64,000 nt of DNA from Armatimonadota bacterium (GCA_025360125.1 JANYCU010000024.1:58287-122286), one strand, 5' to 3'; counted from the stretch's first letter, positions 43,773 through 52,864 are shown. The notes: a model not told the origin generated them from the letters alone. Translations and numbers: made by a program.

Positions 43773-43826
43773 TTTGGGAGTGCGCGAACCTGTTCGCGCT
43801 TTGGCCTGCGAAGCCTGCTTCGCTGA
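43773..43826. repeat. Twin CCTG-loop hairpin repeat, copy 3
   Basis: TTTGGGAGT, then GCGCGAA-CCTG-TTCGCGC, TTTGG, and GCGAAG-CCTG-CTTCGC. The first stem differs from copy 1 at three pairs and from copy 2 at one, with pairing kept. Confidence 0.75.
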
Positions 43827-43916
43827 TTTGGATTCAAGCAATTCCTTAGCAGTGGGATTCGCTAAAAAATCCGATGAATAAAGTCTTCCTGGAGGAGACT
43901 GTAAAATCAAAAATTC

Positions 43917-43948
43917 AAAAAAAAAGCCCATCCGAATCTCGGATGGGC
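43917..43948 (-). terminator. Terminator of rplJ-rplL
   Basis: A perfect 10-bp stem (GCCCATCCGA/TCGGATGGGC, three-base loop), followed on the minus strand by nine T residues. Confidence 0.93.
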
Positions 43949-43969
43949 TTCTTCATAAGATTAAGAATC

Positions 43970-44353
43970 TTACTTGATTTCGACAGTGCCGCCAGCTTCA
44001 GCAACCTGTGCTTTGATGGAGTCTGCTTCGTCCTTGGTGACGCCTTGCTTGAGTGGCTGTGGAGCGCCATCAACGAGGTCCTTTGCTTCCTTAAGACCAA
44101 GGCCTGTAAGTTCTCGAACGACCTTGATAACTTGGAGCTTGGTTTCGCCTGATCCGGTGAGGACGACGTCAAAGCTAGTCTTCTCTTCTACTTCAGCGGC
44201 TGCTGCCGTAGGAGCTGCCATCATCATTCCCATTGCAGGAGCGGCGGCGGTGACGCCGAACTTGTCCTCAAGGGCTGTTTTGAGCTCACTGAGCTCGATT
44301 GCCGTGAGAGCGCCGATTGAGTCGACGATCTTATCAATTGTACTTGCTGCCAT
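43970..44353 (-). CDS. rplL: 50S ribosomal protein L7/L12
   Basis: 127 residues. The N-terminal dimerisation part ([34 protein letters not shown]), an Ala/Met-rich hinge and the factor-binding C-terminal domain ([49 protein letters not shown]) are all typical. It recruits translation factors to the ribosome. It follows rplJ as in most bacteria. Confidence 0.97.
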   Translation of the reverse strand: MAASTIDKIVDSIGALTAIELSELKTALEDKFGVTAAAPAMGMMMAAPTAAAAEVEEKTSFDVVLTGSGETKLQVIKVVRELTGLGLKEAKDLVDGAPQPLKQGVTKDEADSIKAQVAEAGGTVEIK

Positions 44354-44415
44354 TTCTTTTCTCTTGTTTTATAAAATTTGTCAGGGAATCCTTTCGAGAT
44401 TCGGGGGGACTGCTC

Positions 44416-44946
44416 TTAAGCGGCTTTTTCTCCGTTTGCTTTGTCAGCAACCGCACCAATCGTACGGATAGGCTCCGCGTAGATTGCTTCGATTGTCGAA
44501 ATAAGGGTGGAGAGAGGAGCAGCAATAGTTCCGATAACCTGGGACAAAAGTACATCGCGTGGAGGTAGTTTCGAAAGGGTATCGACTTGTGCTGCAGTCA
44601 TTGCCTTGCCGCCAAAGTAGCCGCCTTTTACGACGAGCTTCTTACTGGTTTTGGCGAAATCAAGCAGTGCCTTGGCGCAACCTGCTTCGTCTTCAAAGAC
44701 GTAAGCATAGGCGGTTGTGCCGTTGTGGAACTCTGCTGGTAGGGAGTTAACATCCTCACCTGCCGACAATCTGAAGAGCGTGTTTTTGAGAACATGGATC
44801 TCAGCACCTTTCGTACGAAGTGTGCTTCGAAGTCCCTGCATCTCCTTAACGCTCAGACCGCGGTAGTCTGCGAAGATAACGCCTGCCGACTTGGAGTACC
44901 ACTCCTTAGCCTGCTCGATTACTTGTGCCTTTTCTGCTGTGGGCAT
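44416..44946 (-). CDS. rplJ: 50S ribosomal protein L10
   Basis: 176 residues. ADYRGLSVKEMQGLRSTLRTKGAEIHVLKNTLFRLS is the conserved rRNA-binding N terminus. The C-terminal helix that carries L7/L12 dimers is present (PIRTIGAVADKANGEKAA). rplK-rplA are not upstream; instead an unrelated divergent gene lies there, so the L11-L1 part of the cluster has been separated. Confidence 0.96.
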   Translation of the reverse strand: MPTAEKAQVIEQAKEWYSKSAGVIFADYRGLSVKEMQGLRSTLRTKGAEIHVLKNTLFRLSAGEDVNSLPAEFHNGTTAYAYVFEDEAGCAKALLDFAKTSKKLVVKGGYFGGKAMTAAQVDTLSKLPPRDVLLSQVIGTIAAPLSTLISTIEAIYAEPIRTIGAVADKANGEKAA

Positions 44947-45110
44947 AAATTACTTGCACCTATCTCAGTCGGAACAGAGTTGGGAACATGCAGAAAGGTT
45001 GTGACATTAAAGTCACGGCAAACTCAAAGAATTCGCTTTTCTACCCCTCGGCTGGCGTCTTGATCAGAGTCAAGACATTATGTTTCCACCTGCTGTCTTC
45101 AGAGAACGAG
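44947..45110 (-). promoter_or_regulatory. Probable leader of the L10 operon
   Basis: A gene-free stretch of about 160 nt upstream of rplJ. L10 binds its own leader in many bacteria; the length fits, and inverted segments are present (GTGACTTTAATGTCAC, GTCTTGACTCTGATCAAGAC), but I cannot match the L10-leader consensus with certainty. Confidence 0.35.
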
Positions 45111-45144
45111 TTTTATTGTACCTAATCCGAAGTAACATTTGTAA

Positions 45145-46230
45145 ATGAGGCGGTTTGCGCTCTGTATTCTTCTGGTTCTTGGCGCATCTTTGGAGGCAAA
45201 CGCCCAATGGACACCGACCGTTTTAGATTCCCAAGGCTTTTACTACGTCCATGGATATGGAATTTCATCATCCGGAGCCGTCGGCTACGGCATGGTCGAC
45301 GATCAAACCGCCCATGCGCTCTACTGGTCGGCGGGAAATTCAAATTTCGTCGACTTAAACCCAACCGGAAGCCCTGGTTCAAGCGCAGTCGCTAGTTTCG
45401 GGGGAAATCAGTATGGCCAAGCAGCCATCAAGGTTGGAAGCCAGTATGAGGGCCATGCAATCATATGGCATGGTTCCGCCGACAACTTCACCGACCTTAA
45501 TCCCGGCGGGGATTGGGTAAATACCGCTATCTTTGGTGCGTCGGCTAACTGTCAAATTGGAACGGGATTTGGACTAGGACCGAGCGATGGCCAAGTCGTT
45601 CTTTGGCACGGAACCGCTGCAAGTATGGTGGATTTAACACCGGATGGTGCCATTAGAGCCCACGGGGCCGCCACGACCGACACATCTCAGGTGGGCCAAG
45701 TCGACTTCGGCAATTCTCCCCATGCCGTGCTTTGGCACGGCACCAAGGAAAGCCTGGTCGACCTCAACCCTAGTTGGGCAGAATTCTCCGACGCGAGCGG
45801 TGTTTACGGAAACCAACAAGTCGGAACCGCTGTCTATTTCGACCAAAACGATAATGCATTTCAACATGCGGCGTTGTGGAGCGGTACCGCGGCCAGCGTT
45901 ATCGATCTCAATCCCGCGGGCTATGGTCGCTCCTTTGCCAATGGAATAAACGGCACCATGCAAGTTGGAAGCGCAGACGGACACGCCTTGGTCTGGTTCG
46001 GATCCGCAGAAAACTATATCGATCTTCAATCCACCTTGACCGGACTGCCTACAACTTTTGATTCTTCCATTGCCGTTGGGATTGCTGAAAATGGAGACAT
46101 CATGGGCTACGGAACCGATGAATTTGGGTATCACGCCATTCGCTGGACTCATGTCGTTCCCGAGCCAACTTCGTTGATAACGCTTGGCGTTGGCACCTTG
46201 CTCATTCTGCGAAGACGCAAAAAGTCCTAA
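45145..46230 (+). CDS. PEP-CTERM exported repeat protein
   Basis: 361 residues. Signal peptide (MRRFALCILLVLGASLEANA-QW). Six to seven repeats of about 45 residues with the core HA-x-LWHGTAxSxVDLNPxG (HALYWSAGNSNFVDLNP, HAIIWHGSADNFTDLNP, VVLWHGTAASMVDLTP, HAVLWHGTKESLVDLNP, HAALWSGTAASVIDLNP), probably a beta-propeller. C-terminal sorting signal VPEPTSLITLGVGTLLILRRRKKS. Surface exposure through the PEP-CTERM/exosortase route is expected. TAACAT ends 6 nt before the ATG. Confidence 0.88.
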   Translation: MRRFALCILLVLGASLEANAQWTPTVLDSQGFYYVHGYGISSSGAVGYGMVDDQTAHALYWSAGNSNFVDLNPTGSPGSSAVASFGGNQYGQAAIKVGSQYEGHAIIWHGSADNFTDLNPGGDWVNTAIFGASANCQIGTGFGLGPSDGQVVLWHGTAASMVDLTPDGAIRAHGAATTDTSQVGQVDFGNSPHAVLWHGTKESLVDLNPSWAEFSDASGVYGNQQVGTAVYFDQNDNAFQHAALWSGTAASVIDLNPAGYGRSFANGINGTMQVGSADGHALVWFGSAENYIDLQSTLTGLPTTFDSSIAVGIAENGDIMGYGTDEFGYHAIRWTHVVPEPTSLITLGVGTLLILRRRKKS

Positions 46231-46279
46231 CCATAGTTCAAATCAGTCCACTGATTCTTTTTTCGGAGTAGGAACGGGT

Positions 46280-46552
46280 ATGACCAAAACCGAATACCAT
46301 ACAATCCTTATCCACAAACTTGAGCAGTCAAATAGCGACATTCAGATATGGCCGCCCGGAATCTCGCCTGGCACATTGCGCACGGGAGCCTTCATGGATG
46401 ACCTGAGTCAATCGTCATTAACGAGCGGTCAGCGTCAACCGTTGATCGAAGAATTGGAATCGCTCTCCCATGTGCCTGAATCAGAAGATATGAAAGAGCG
46501 CCACGATTGCTTTATGAAAATCCTCGATACCTTTGAGCACGACGCTCAATAA
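46280..46552 (+). CDS. Small hypothetical protein
   Basis: 90 residues from the ATG at 46280, which has GGAGTAGG about 8 nt upstream. Starts further up would overlap the PEP-CTERM gene. The product is soluble, acidic and helical at the C terminus, with no recognised family. Position suggests co-transcription with the PEP-CTERM gene. Confidence 0.55.
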   Translation: MTKTEYHTILIHKLEQSNSDIQIWPPGISPGTLRTGAFMDDLSQSSLTSGQRQPLIEELESLSHVPESEDMKERHDCFMKILDTFEHDAQ

Positions 46553-46698
46553 TTCTTCCGCGGCAACCGGAAATCTAGGCAACTTCGAAGACATTGCATA
46601 CCGCGACCAATGGCAATGCTTCTTTGGACAGAGAAGCCGTTGACTGAGGCACGAAGGAAACGGATGAGTCGATTGAGCGAAGCGAATAAAAGTATTTA

Positions 46699-47751
46699 CT
46701 ACTCGCCGCGCCATTTAACCAGCGAATCGCCGACCCCGCCAAACCGAGCCCAAGGGTCGGTAGCGCTGTCCTTTTCGTCGGGGCGCAAGCCCCAAGCAAT
46801 AACGTGGCTGAACGCCGATGCCTTCAACAAGTCGAACGCAATGAAATGATAAGGCGTCATATCGGTTCCTACCGAAACTCCAACATCGCCCGGCGTCACG
46901 TAAAACTCAGAAACCATGACTTTTTGACCCTCGGGCCAAGATTGCTTTGACTGAGCCGCAAAAACATGCGCCAAACTCGCCTGCATTCCACGCCGAACCA
47001 TGCCCAAATCCCCCTTTGCTCCCCCCGCCGATAAGCGTAGGTGAACGTCGCGATAGCCGCACTCAGACAGCCAATCAAACTCCGGCGGAGGCATCATCGA
47101 ATCAAACTCGGCATTTTCAACTTCTTTTGACTCCCCAAACGACGAAACCGCTGGACCAATAATTTGCGCCCTGGCAACGCCATTGGCCCGAAGGTCCGTC
47201 ACAAGGTTAAACAAAAGCTCATGGTACTGACTTGCCCACTCACCCTTCCTGCCTTGCAACGACCCGCCAGGTTTGCCCGTCTGCGGCTCGTTCCAAAGCT
47301 GAAAGAGCGGTTCGAGGGTTGAATACTTCTTGCTTTCACTCTTAATGTGTTGCGCAATCGCAGTGCTTAATCGCACAACACCGGGCCAGATTTCTCGCTT
47401 AGGTAAGAACCAGTCTGACCATCCTGACGGATACCAGCCACTTGATGGATGCGGACTTGCTTGCAAAAGCCACACGGTCAAAATTCCTTTCGATGCAGTC
47501 TTCTGAATAGCAACATCAATTCCACGAAAATCATATCCCCCACTTGGATCCCACTGCACCGCCCAAGCAACGGTTTGCATCCGGGCAACATCTCCCGCCT
47601 TCAAATATGACAGTGCTAAGTCAAACTGAGCCGAATCCTCGCGAAAATGATCCGAACGTATCGGGGGCATATTCCCTCCAAAGACTGGCCCGCTAGCCAA
47701 CCCGATCGCGGTTGCCAGAAGGACGATAAAGGAAATGCAAAGCCGACGCAC
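46699..47751 (-). CDS. Exported clan GH-A glycoside hydrolase
   Basis: 350 residues from a GTG start. Signal peptide (MRRLCISFIVLLATAIGLAS). TIM-barrel hydrolase features: FQLWNEPQ holds the catalytic acid/base Glu after Asn, and KVMVSEFYVT the nucleophile Glu near the end of a later strand. This is the clan GH-A layout (GH5, GH39 and relatives). Substrate cannot be assigned. No other carbohydrate gene is adjacent except the MFS transporter next to it. Confidence 0.75.
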   Translation of the reverse strand: MRRLCISFIVLLATAIGLASGPVFGGNMPPIRSDHFREDSAQFDLALSYLKAGDVARMQTVAWAVQWDPSGGYDFRGIDVAIQKTASKGILTVWLLQASPHPSSGWYPSGWSDWFLPKREIWPGVVRLSTAIAQHIKSESKKYSTLEPLFQLWNEPQTGKPGGSLQGRKGEWASQYHELLFNLVTDLRANGVARAQIIGPAVSSFGESKEVENAEFDSMMPPPEFDWLSECGYRDVHLRLSAGGAKGDLGMVRRGMQASLAHVFAAQSKQSWPEGQKVMVSEFYVTPGDVGVSVGTDMTPYHFIAFDLLKASAFSHVIAWGLRPDEKDSATDPWARFGGVGDSLVKWRGE

Positions 47752-47813
47752 ATGGTTTCTGACGTCTCAGTCAGACAATAAACGTCGCCTTAAAAGAATT
47801 CTAACGAGAACTC

Positions 47814-49100
47814 CTACGAGTTGTGATAGATCTCCGCTCCGACTTCCGAATGATGCCCATCCGTATGAGCGACAAGTGACTTGGGTAGAAAAGGAATGGC
47901 CAAAAGGACCAAAGCGGACGTCCCTGAATTGATCCAGACCATCGGAGTAAAGCTGTTTCCCAACTTCTCAAACCAAGAAGACCCCCAAACGTCGGACATT
48001 TGCAACGAGATATTTCCAAAGCTGAAAATGAGCGCATATCCCAAAGCTTCGCATCCTTTCGGAGTCGACCGAGCCAGCAAGTCGAGGATAGCCAAGAATG
48101 CCATGCCCGTACCGAGACCAGCCGCTGATTCCACGAGAATCGCTCCCAATTGGGAGTTGTATCCTAGGTAACAGAAGGCCGAAAGCACGCTAAGGGTGAC
48201 CCCAAAATAGAGCAGGGTTCGCAGAGGATACTTTCGACACAGGTAGATATAGGCCACGCTTCCAACGAGCGCGGTACCAGCATTGATAAACGTAAGAATC
48301 CCGATGAATTCCTGCGAAAGCTTCAAATGGTCGGTTTGGTGAAAGTATAGAGGAGTTTGAAATCCTGGAGTGAATCGGACCAACATCCAAAATACGGTGG
48401 CGATCCACATTGTCCTCGATGTGAACAGCTTTTTGAATTGAAGCAAAGTAGCTTTTGCTGCGCCAGTATTGGGAATCGTTACTCGCGGCTCATGATGGTA
48501 TTTCACAAAGAAAGCGATTAACACAAACAACAGCACACCCGCAATGGCCATGCTTGGTCGAATGAAATGAGACGCGATCCAGCCGCTCACGAGGGCGGAC
48601 AACAGTGCTCCCAGATTTTCCCCCGCGTTCCGAATCGAGCTCATTCGTCCGGTTGCCTTGTACTCTTGTCCGTATTGAACCAGCATCCCGCCCAACGTGG
48701 TCTGACCAATGACTAAGCCAATGTTGATAATCACGAGTAACGTCAGCATCGAGCCGTACGAAGCAGGAAGTACGGACAAAACAATCCAAAGGATGCCAGC
48801 CAGAAGCGATGACGCCACCAAGTAGCCCTTTCGGCGAGTTCCTAGAAAAGGGAAGTTGTCGGTCAATAGGCCAGCTAATGGTTTGAAGTACCAGGCCATT
48901 GACGCGATCGCCAAAAACGACGCCATCTTGGTCGGGTCAAGGTGAAGCTGATTCTTGAGGATTCCCTTGATCGCCAGCCTTACAATGCCGTCTCGATGGT
49001 CGCTAAAAATGAAGAACAGATAACCAATGCCAACGAGCCACATCACTCGGCTCATCTGACCACCGCGGACCTCAATGACTGGTGCACTTGTATCAGGCAA
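47814..49100 (-). CDS. MFS transporter, folate-biopterin transporter (BT1/FBT)-like
   Basis: About 428 residues and 12 membrane segments. FKPLAGLLTDNFPFLGTRRKGYL is close to the KPLxGxxSDxxPxxGxRRxPY signature of BT1/FBT transporters. The substrate may be a pterin or an unrelated solute. The start is uncertain: a TTG at 49100 follows GGAGGG, a TTG at 49112 is possible, and an ATG at 49055 lacks a ribosome site. Confidence 0.78.
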   Translation of the reverse strand: MPDTSAPVIEVRGGQMSRVMWLVGIGYLFFIFSDHRDGIVRLAIKGILKNQLHLDPTKMASFLAIASMAWYFKPLAGLLTDNFPFLGTRRKGYLVASSLLAGILWIVLSVLPASYGSMLTLLVIINIGLVIGQTTLGGMLVQYGQEYKATGRMSSIRNAGENLGALLSALVSGWIASHFIRPSMAIAGVLLFVLIAFFVKYHHEPRVTIPNTGAAKATLLQFKKLFTSRTMWIATVFWMLVRFTPGFQTPLYFHQTDHLKLSQEFIGILTFINAGTALVGSVAYIYLCRKYPLRTLLYFGVTLSVLSAFCYLGYNSQLGAILVESAAGLGTGMAFLAILDLLARSTPKGCEALGYALIFSFGNISLQMSDVWGSSWFEKLGNSFTPMVWINSGTSALVLLAIPFLPKSLVAHTDGHHSEVGAEIYHNS

Positions 49101-49175
49101 TTGACCCTCCAATGTCGCGAAGCAAGGTTATGGCAGGCATGACCCACATTCTACAGGTTTCCTCCAGAAAGTCAA

Positions 49176-49727
49176 CTACTCGGCGAGCGGGACGCCAATT
49201 GGGTGCCATTCGCCATTCTGAATCTCAAACGTTGTCTCGCCCAAAATCGTCCCCACCGGATAACCTGCCTGGTCAAGGTGAGCCGCCGGATAGTATTCCG
49301 GAAACTTTGAATCCAAAAAGACCGCCTGTTGCAAAATAAAAATCTGGTCGGCGCCATCGATGGGTGAAGAAAGCTCATCCTGATCGACAAAGTAAACGTA
49401 TTCGGTCCCTTCCCAACCTTGATCCGTATAAATCTCGACCCAAGTAGCAATGTTGCTCCCTTGAACCGATGATCGAACGATTCGGTAATACGGGGTCAAG
49501 AGCCAACAAATAACCGAGCTAACCGCGTCGACTGTCTCAAATGTTGCACGCCAATCGGCAGCCTGAATTCGAAAACCATCATCGTCAAACGAAACGAGAA
49601 TCGGAAATGTGTATTGTGCCGAAGGGACAACGCGAAGTTCGAAGGCCGACGGATACTCCAGCGAAATTCGACCAGTTTCAACTCTCGATTTGAGCTTCTC
49701 GGTCAAGGCAACAATCTCAGGAATCAT
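49176..49727 (-). CDS. Hypothetical protein
   Basis: 183 residues, soluble, with mixed alpha/beta character and many aromatic residues (YYRIVRSSVQGSN, YTDQGWEGTEYVYFVDQDE). No motif or family recognised. It could be an immunity- or SUKH-like small protein judging by composition, but that is speculation. Stands between the esterase and transporter genes on the same strand. Confidence 0.6.
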   Translation of the reverse strand: MIPEIVALTEKLKSRVETGRISLEYPSAFELRVVPSAQYTFPILVSFDDDGFRIQAADWRATFETVDAVSSVICWLLTPYYRIVRSSVQGSNIATWVEIYTDQGWEGTEYVYFVDQDELSSPIDGADQIFILQQAVFLDSKFPEYYPAAHLDQAGYPVGTILGETTFEIQNGEWHPIGVPLAE

Positions 49728-49763
49728 GGGAAAAACGCGGATGGAACTCAGCGAAGGTTCATT

Positions 49764-51404
49764 TTACCGATGTTCTAAATAGCCCCGCGCAAGCAATTCT
49801 CCCAATTGAACAATGCCTGCCGTTGTAATAACCAACTGCTCGGGCTGAGGAGGAAGATTGAAAGCCTTCAAGTGAACAAACAATGGATCCGCCACCGCAA
49901 TCGCATCTAAATTGGCGGTGACATCGATCCGATTCAACCCCTTCTCATCGGTTGGCTGCTGTTGACTAACAAACCACTTGAGCCCAGGGAGTCCAAGGTC
50001 GACCCTACTCGCCACAACCGTTGACTGCAACCATTTAGCTGCATTTTGTCGATATTGCCCGAACGACATGTCGTTCTCTCCGACATGGTAAAAGATTCCC
50101 GCCAATTCAACCTGGTGACCCTTAGCTTGCAGTTCCTTGATGGACTGTTGAATGAACGCAATGAACTTTGTATACAGATTCCGGTCCTTGGTAAGGGTCC
50201 CGAGTGGAGTCCAGTCGTTCATCTGCGACCCACTGTCCGTAAACTTGGCAATCGCAACGTTCCCGACTCCCGCGCTCACTAAAGCCCGACCAAAACTAAG
50301 CTCGGGGCCGAAAGTGTCGTAGAATCCCGCCGGACCCAATGGCTCCCAACCTTTCGAGGTCTTAAACCCGCCTCCGATGTTGTACTTGAACGCAATCTTA
50401 GGATTGTCGTTCGCCAACCCGCCCGCCCCCGGCAACGACACAATTTCTTGAGTAAATGCCCGTTCGCCCTCCATGTTCCGGTGCCCAGCGAGAATGAACA
50501 GCTTAACCGGGCTCGACCTGGCATAAGGCCATTTCTTCAACGGACGAATAACGGTCGCTTTCTTACCAACCGTACGCAAATAAGCATCGGCATAATTCTC
50601 GCCATGCTCCAATTGCCCCAACGTTCCGTAATGATAATGCAGTCCAGCCCCACCGCCTATCTCGACCGCATCGTGCGACGTCGGAATGTATTCAGCCAAG
50701 GGATCCGTGTCGGTAACCGACTTTTGACCAGCCCGAATCGCATACATGTTGTCGCGGTTATCCATGCCCCAAACCGTCTTGGTGCAAAGTTCGCCAATAT
50801 AGAATTTCAGCTTCGGAGTCTTAAGGTCGCGTCGCCAACTCGCCAAGAAGTTTTTCAAATTTTTGCCATAGTTAGGCTTAAACGTCTTGTCGAACATGTC
50901 GTTCTCGCCCTGATGCCACATAAATCCCTCAATCCGGTAAGGCACCTTCTTGCGGTCTAACTCGGCTAAGGAACTCTGAATGAGCTGTAGCGCCAACGGG
51001 TAAAGCTTAAAGCCGCTCGGCTCGTCCGGGTTCCAGTCCCCGCCCAAAGTCGTCCCTCCAGCCGCGCACTTGATGATCGCAATAGGAGCTTTGGTCTCCT
51101 GCGACACCCGCCGAGCAAAGCTCAACTCTGGACCAACGACGTTGTCGACTGGCTGCAAAGCCACCCAACCATTCGACGTAAATTTGTCCTCACGTCCGAT
51201 GTTGTACGAATACAGAACCTTGTCCTGCGGCCTATCCAAACCAACAAAAGGAGGAAACCGCTTGATGTCCTTGACGTGCGAATCGGACCCAACCATGTTC
51301 GATTGACCTGCAAAGATAAAGACCCGAACGGTCTTGGTGTCTTCCGCCGCAAAGGCAAACAGACAAGCCAACAAAGCAAAAACTGAAGAAAGTAACTTGA
51401 TCAT
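49764..51404 (-). CDS. Exported tandem-domain SASA (sialate O-acetylesterase-like) SGNH protein
   Basis: 546 residues from MIKLLSSVFALLACLFAFA (signal peptide), with AGGAGG just before the ATG; the frame upstream of 51404 enters the tRNA. Two SASA domains follow. The first (about 25-270) has the active-site blocks FIFAGQSNMVGS (nucleophile Ser) and MWHQGENDM. The second (about 290-540) begins LFILAGHRNMEGE, so the Ser is replaced, yet it keeps YHVGENDMSFG. The first should be an active carbohydrate esterase; the second probably binds without catalysis. Confidence 0.85.
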   Translation of the reverse strand: MIKLLSSVFALLACLFAFAAEDTKTVRVFIFAGQSNMVGSDSHVKDIKRFPPFVGLDRPQDKVLYSYNIGREDKFTSNGWVALQPVDNVVGPELSFARRVSQETKAPIAIIKCAAGGTTLGGDWNPDEPSGFKLYPLALQLIQSSLAELDRKKVPYRIEGFMWHQGENDMFDKTFKPNYGKNLKNFLASWRRDLKTPKLKFYIGELCTKTVWGMDNRDNMYAIRAGQKSVTDTDPLAEYIPTSHDAVEIGGGAGLHYHYGTLGQLEHGENYADAYLRTVGKKATVIRPLKKWPYARSSPVKLFILAGHRNMEGERAFTQEIVSLPGAGGLANDNPKIAFKYNIGGGFKTSKGWEPLGPAGFYDTFGPELSFGRALVSAGVGNVAIAKFTDSGSQMNDWTPLGTLTKDRNLYTKFIAFIQQSIKELQAKGHQVELAGIFYHVGENDMSFGQYRQNAAKWLQSTVVASRVDLGLPGLKWFVSQQQPTDEKGLNRIDVTANLDAIAVADPLFVHLKAFNLPPQPEQLVITTAGIVQLGELLARGYLEHR

Positions 51405-51460
51405 CGTCCTCCTAACAGGACGAGAATACACGCCGATGTGCCTCAAAAGGAGACGAAATT

Positions 51461-51548
51461 TGGCGGTCAGTAAGGGATTCGAACCCTTGAAATCTTGCAA
51501 TTTACATGATTAGCAATCATGCGCATTCAACCACTCTGCCAACTGACC
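51461..51548 (-). tRNA. tRNA-Ser (anticodon GCT)
   Basis: Acceptor stem GGTCAGT/ACTGACC, discriminator G and encoded CCA. The anticodon arm ATGATT-GCT-AATCAT gives anticodon GCT. A long class II variable arm and TTCGAAT T-loop are present. 88 nt including CCA. Confidence 0.93.
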
Positions 51549-51607
51549 GGACAGGTGCTAACTCCGACTGAACGGAAGATGCTGAATGGCGATGATAATC
51601 ATTGCAC

Positions 51608-51643
51608 TTCAAAAACTGGCAGAGCGAGTGAGATTCGAACCCT
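51608..51643. repeat. Attachment-site repeat, distal copy (tRNA-Ser 3' fragment)
   Basis: TTCAAAAACTGGCAGAGCGA, then GTGAGATTCGAACCC; the other copy has GTGGGATTCGAACCC. It holds the T-arm and acceptor 3' half of tRNA-Ser (GGA) only, so it is not a functional tRNA. Confidence 0.8.
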
Positions 51644-51761
51644 GTAACACAGGTTCAATCCGGGACCATCCGACCTGGCTCCAGCTTCAACTAGACTTGT
51701 GGTCGCTCGTCTGGCAGGGATCATTTTGGCGGTTTCTGATTGAAAAGGGCATAATCAAAGA

Positions 51762-51974
51762 ATGCAACAGTATAACCGCGTAATTAAGCTTTCAAGCGAT
51801 CGAACTTTTGGATCATGTGACATATGCAAAGAATCCTTCTCCGATGAACTCGATGAGGTAGCAAACCATTACGTTCAGCAACATGGCTTTGCCTTCGTCC
51901 ACGTTGGGCAAGAGACCACTAACGATCAGAGCGGCAAGCCTTGGCAAATGACCGTCATAATCGTTGGCAAATGA
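51762..51974 (+). CDS. Small zinc-finger-like protein
   Basis: 70 residues. CDICKESFSDELDEVANHYVQQH fits a C2H2 finger (C-x2-C-x15-H-x5-H by eye), though spacing is not exactly canonical. Probably a nucleic-acid-binding cargo gene of the integrated remnant. Its stop overlaps the next start (ATGA). Confidence 0.55.
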   Translation: MQQYNRVIKLSSDRTFGSCDICKESFSDELDEVANHYVQQHGFAFVHVGQETTNDQSGKPWQMTVIIVGK

Positions 51975-52504
51975 AACCCAACGAGGTGGCAGCGATCGCC
52001 TTTGGTGTGGCAGCCTTTTTATTCTCGGCGTGTTCAATCGTCATATCGATCCTTTCGTATAGGCAGTCTCGATTTACATTCAACCAAACTCAGCAAGACC
52101 GAAAGGCATCGATCAAAATCGGTCTAACTCAAATGATCATGTTGCCCGACGATATTGATCTGCTTGCAGTATCGATCGCAAATTCTGGACGAAGCCCGAT
52201 TGAAATATCTCATGTGTTTGTTGGGACTGAGGCGGGTCAAATGGCCTTCCCAATGGAAGAAGCTTACGTTGGCGAATGCAAATTTCCGCAGGATTTAGCT
52301 CCCGGAAAACGAATCATATTTCAGATTAAACTCGCCTCACTTATCCAAAGTCTTTCGGAAAAAGAACCGATCGAATCGATGACGATTTATATACAAGTCT
52401 TCACTTCATTAGGCGAGAAATTTGAAAGTGATCGAATGAATTTCGCTGAATACTTGAAGAAGCTCGAAGCCAAGAATTCCGGTCGACCCAATGAGGGCCA
52501 ATAG
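51971..52504 (+). CDS. Hypothetical membrane-anchored protein
   Basis: 177 residues from MKPNEVAAIAFGVAAFLFSACSIVISILSYRQS: one N-terminal transmembrane helix, then a soluble beta-rich domain (SIANSGRSPIEISHVFVGTE, a pattern seen in cargo proteins of unknown function). Coupled by ATGA overlap to the zinc-finger-like gene. Part of the integrated remnant. Confidence 0.6.
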   Translation: MKPNEVAAIAFGVAAFLFSACSIVISILSYRQSRFTFNQTQQDRKASIKIGLTQMIMLPDDIDLLAVSIANSGRSPIEISHVFVGTEAGQMAFPMEEAYVGECKFPQDLAPGKRIIFQIKLASLIQSLSEKEPIESMTIYIQVFTSLGEKFESDRMNFAEYLKKLEAKNSGRPNEGQ

Positions 52505-52517
52505 ACATTGAATATAC

Positions 52518-52834
52518 ATGTTCGCGTTACAATCTCCCCATGCCAAGTGCATTTTTTGTGATAAGATCGGAGAGCTGGTCAATCCAAACAGCGTTCGGAC
52601 CCGTATGTCGAGGCGGCTAAAGGCGGCAGGTATCGACTTCAAGAGAAAAGAGCTAAGGAATCTTGGAACGTCAAATATTATTAGCTTGGCGTAAATGCGT
52701 ATACGCTCTGCGACATTGGCGGCTGGACAATGGCCGAAATGGTGAGGATTCACGCGGGACTTGACGACGAAGCGCAGGCCGATGCCTTTAGTAGAATGAA
52801 AGTGGCCAATGGTCCCGAGGCCGAAAATAAATGA
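52518..52834 (+). pseudogene. Decayed tyrosine recombinase (integrase) C-terminal part
   Basis: One frame gives NPNSVRTRMSRRLKAAGIDFKRKELRNLGTSNIISLA, then a stop. The shifted frame continues GVNAYTLCDIGGWTMAEMVRIHAGLDDEAQADAFSRM. Together they match the end of a phage-type integrase, where RHTFAT...LISLG and the catalytic Tyr (MVxRYAHL) are expected. Here the His of RHT and the Tyr are lost and a frameshift splits them, so it is inactive. Confidence 0.75.
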
Positions 52835-52864
52835 TTCCCGACTTTAAGAACCAGGTTCAAAAAC

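Noticed and set aside
51608..51725. A possible tRNA-Sec gene, since selA is present and T-arm-like sequence occurs here
   Set aside because: The T-stem does not pair (CAGGG against CTCAC), no 7-base anticodon loop with TCA can be formed in either orientation, and the similarity is confined to the 3' end of tRNA-Ser (GGA). It is an attachment-site copy.
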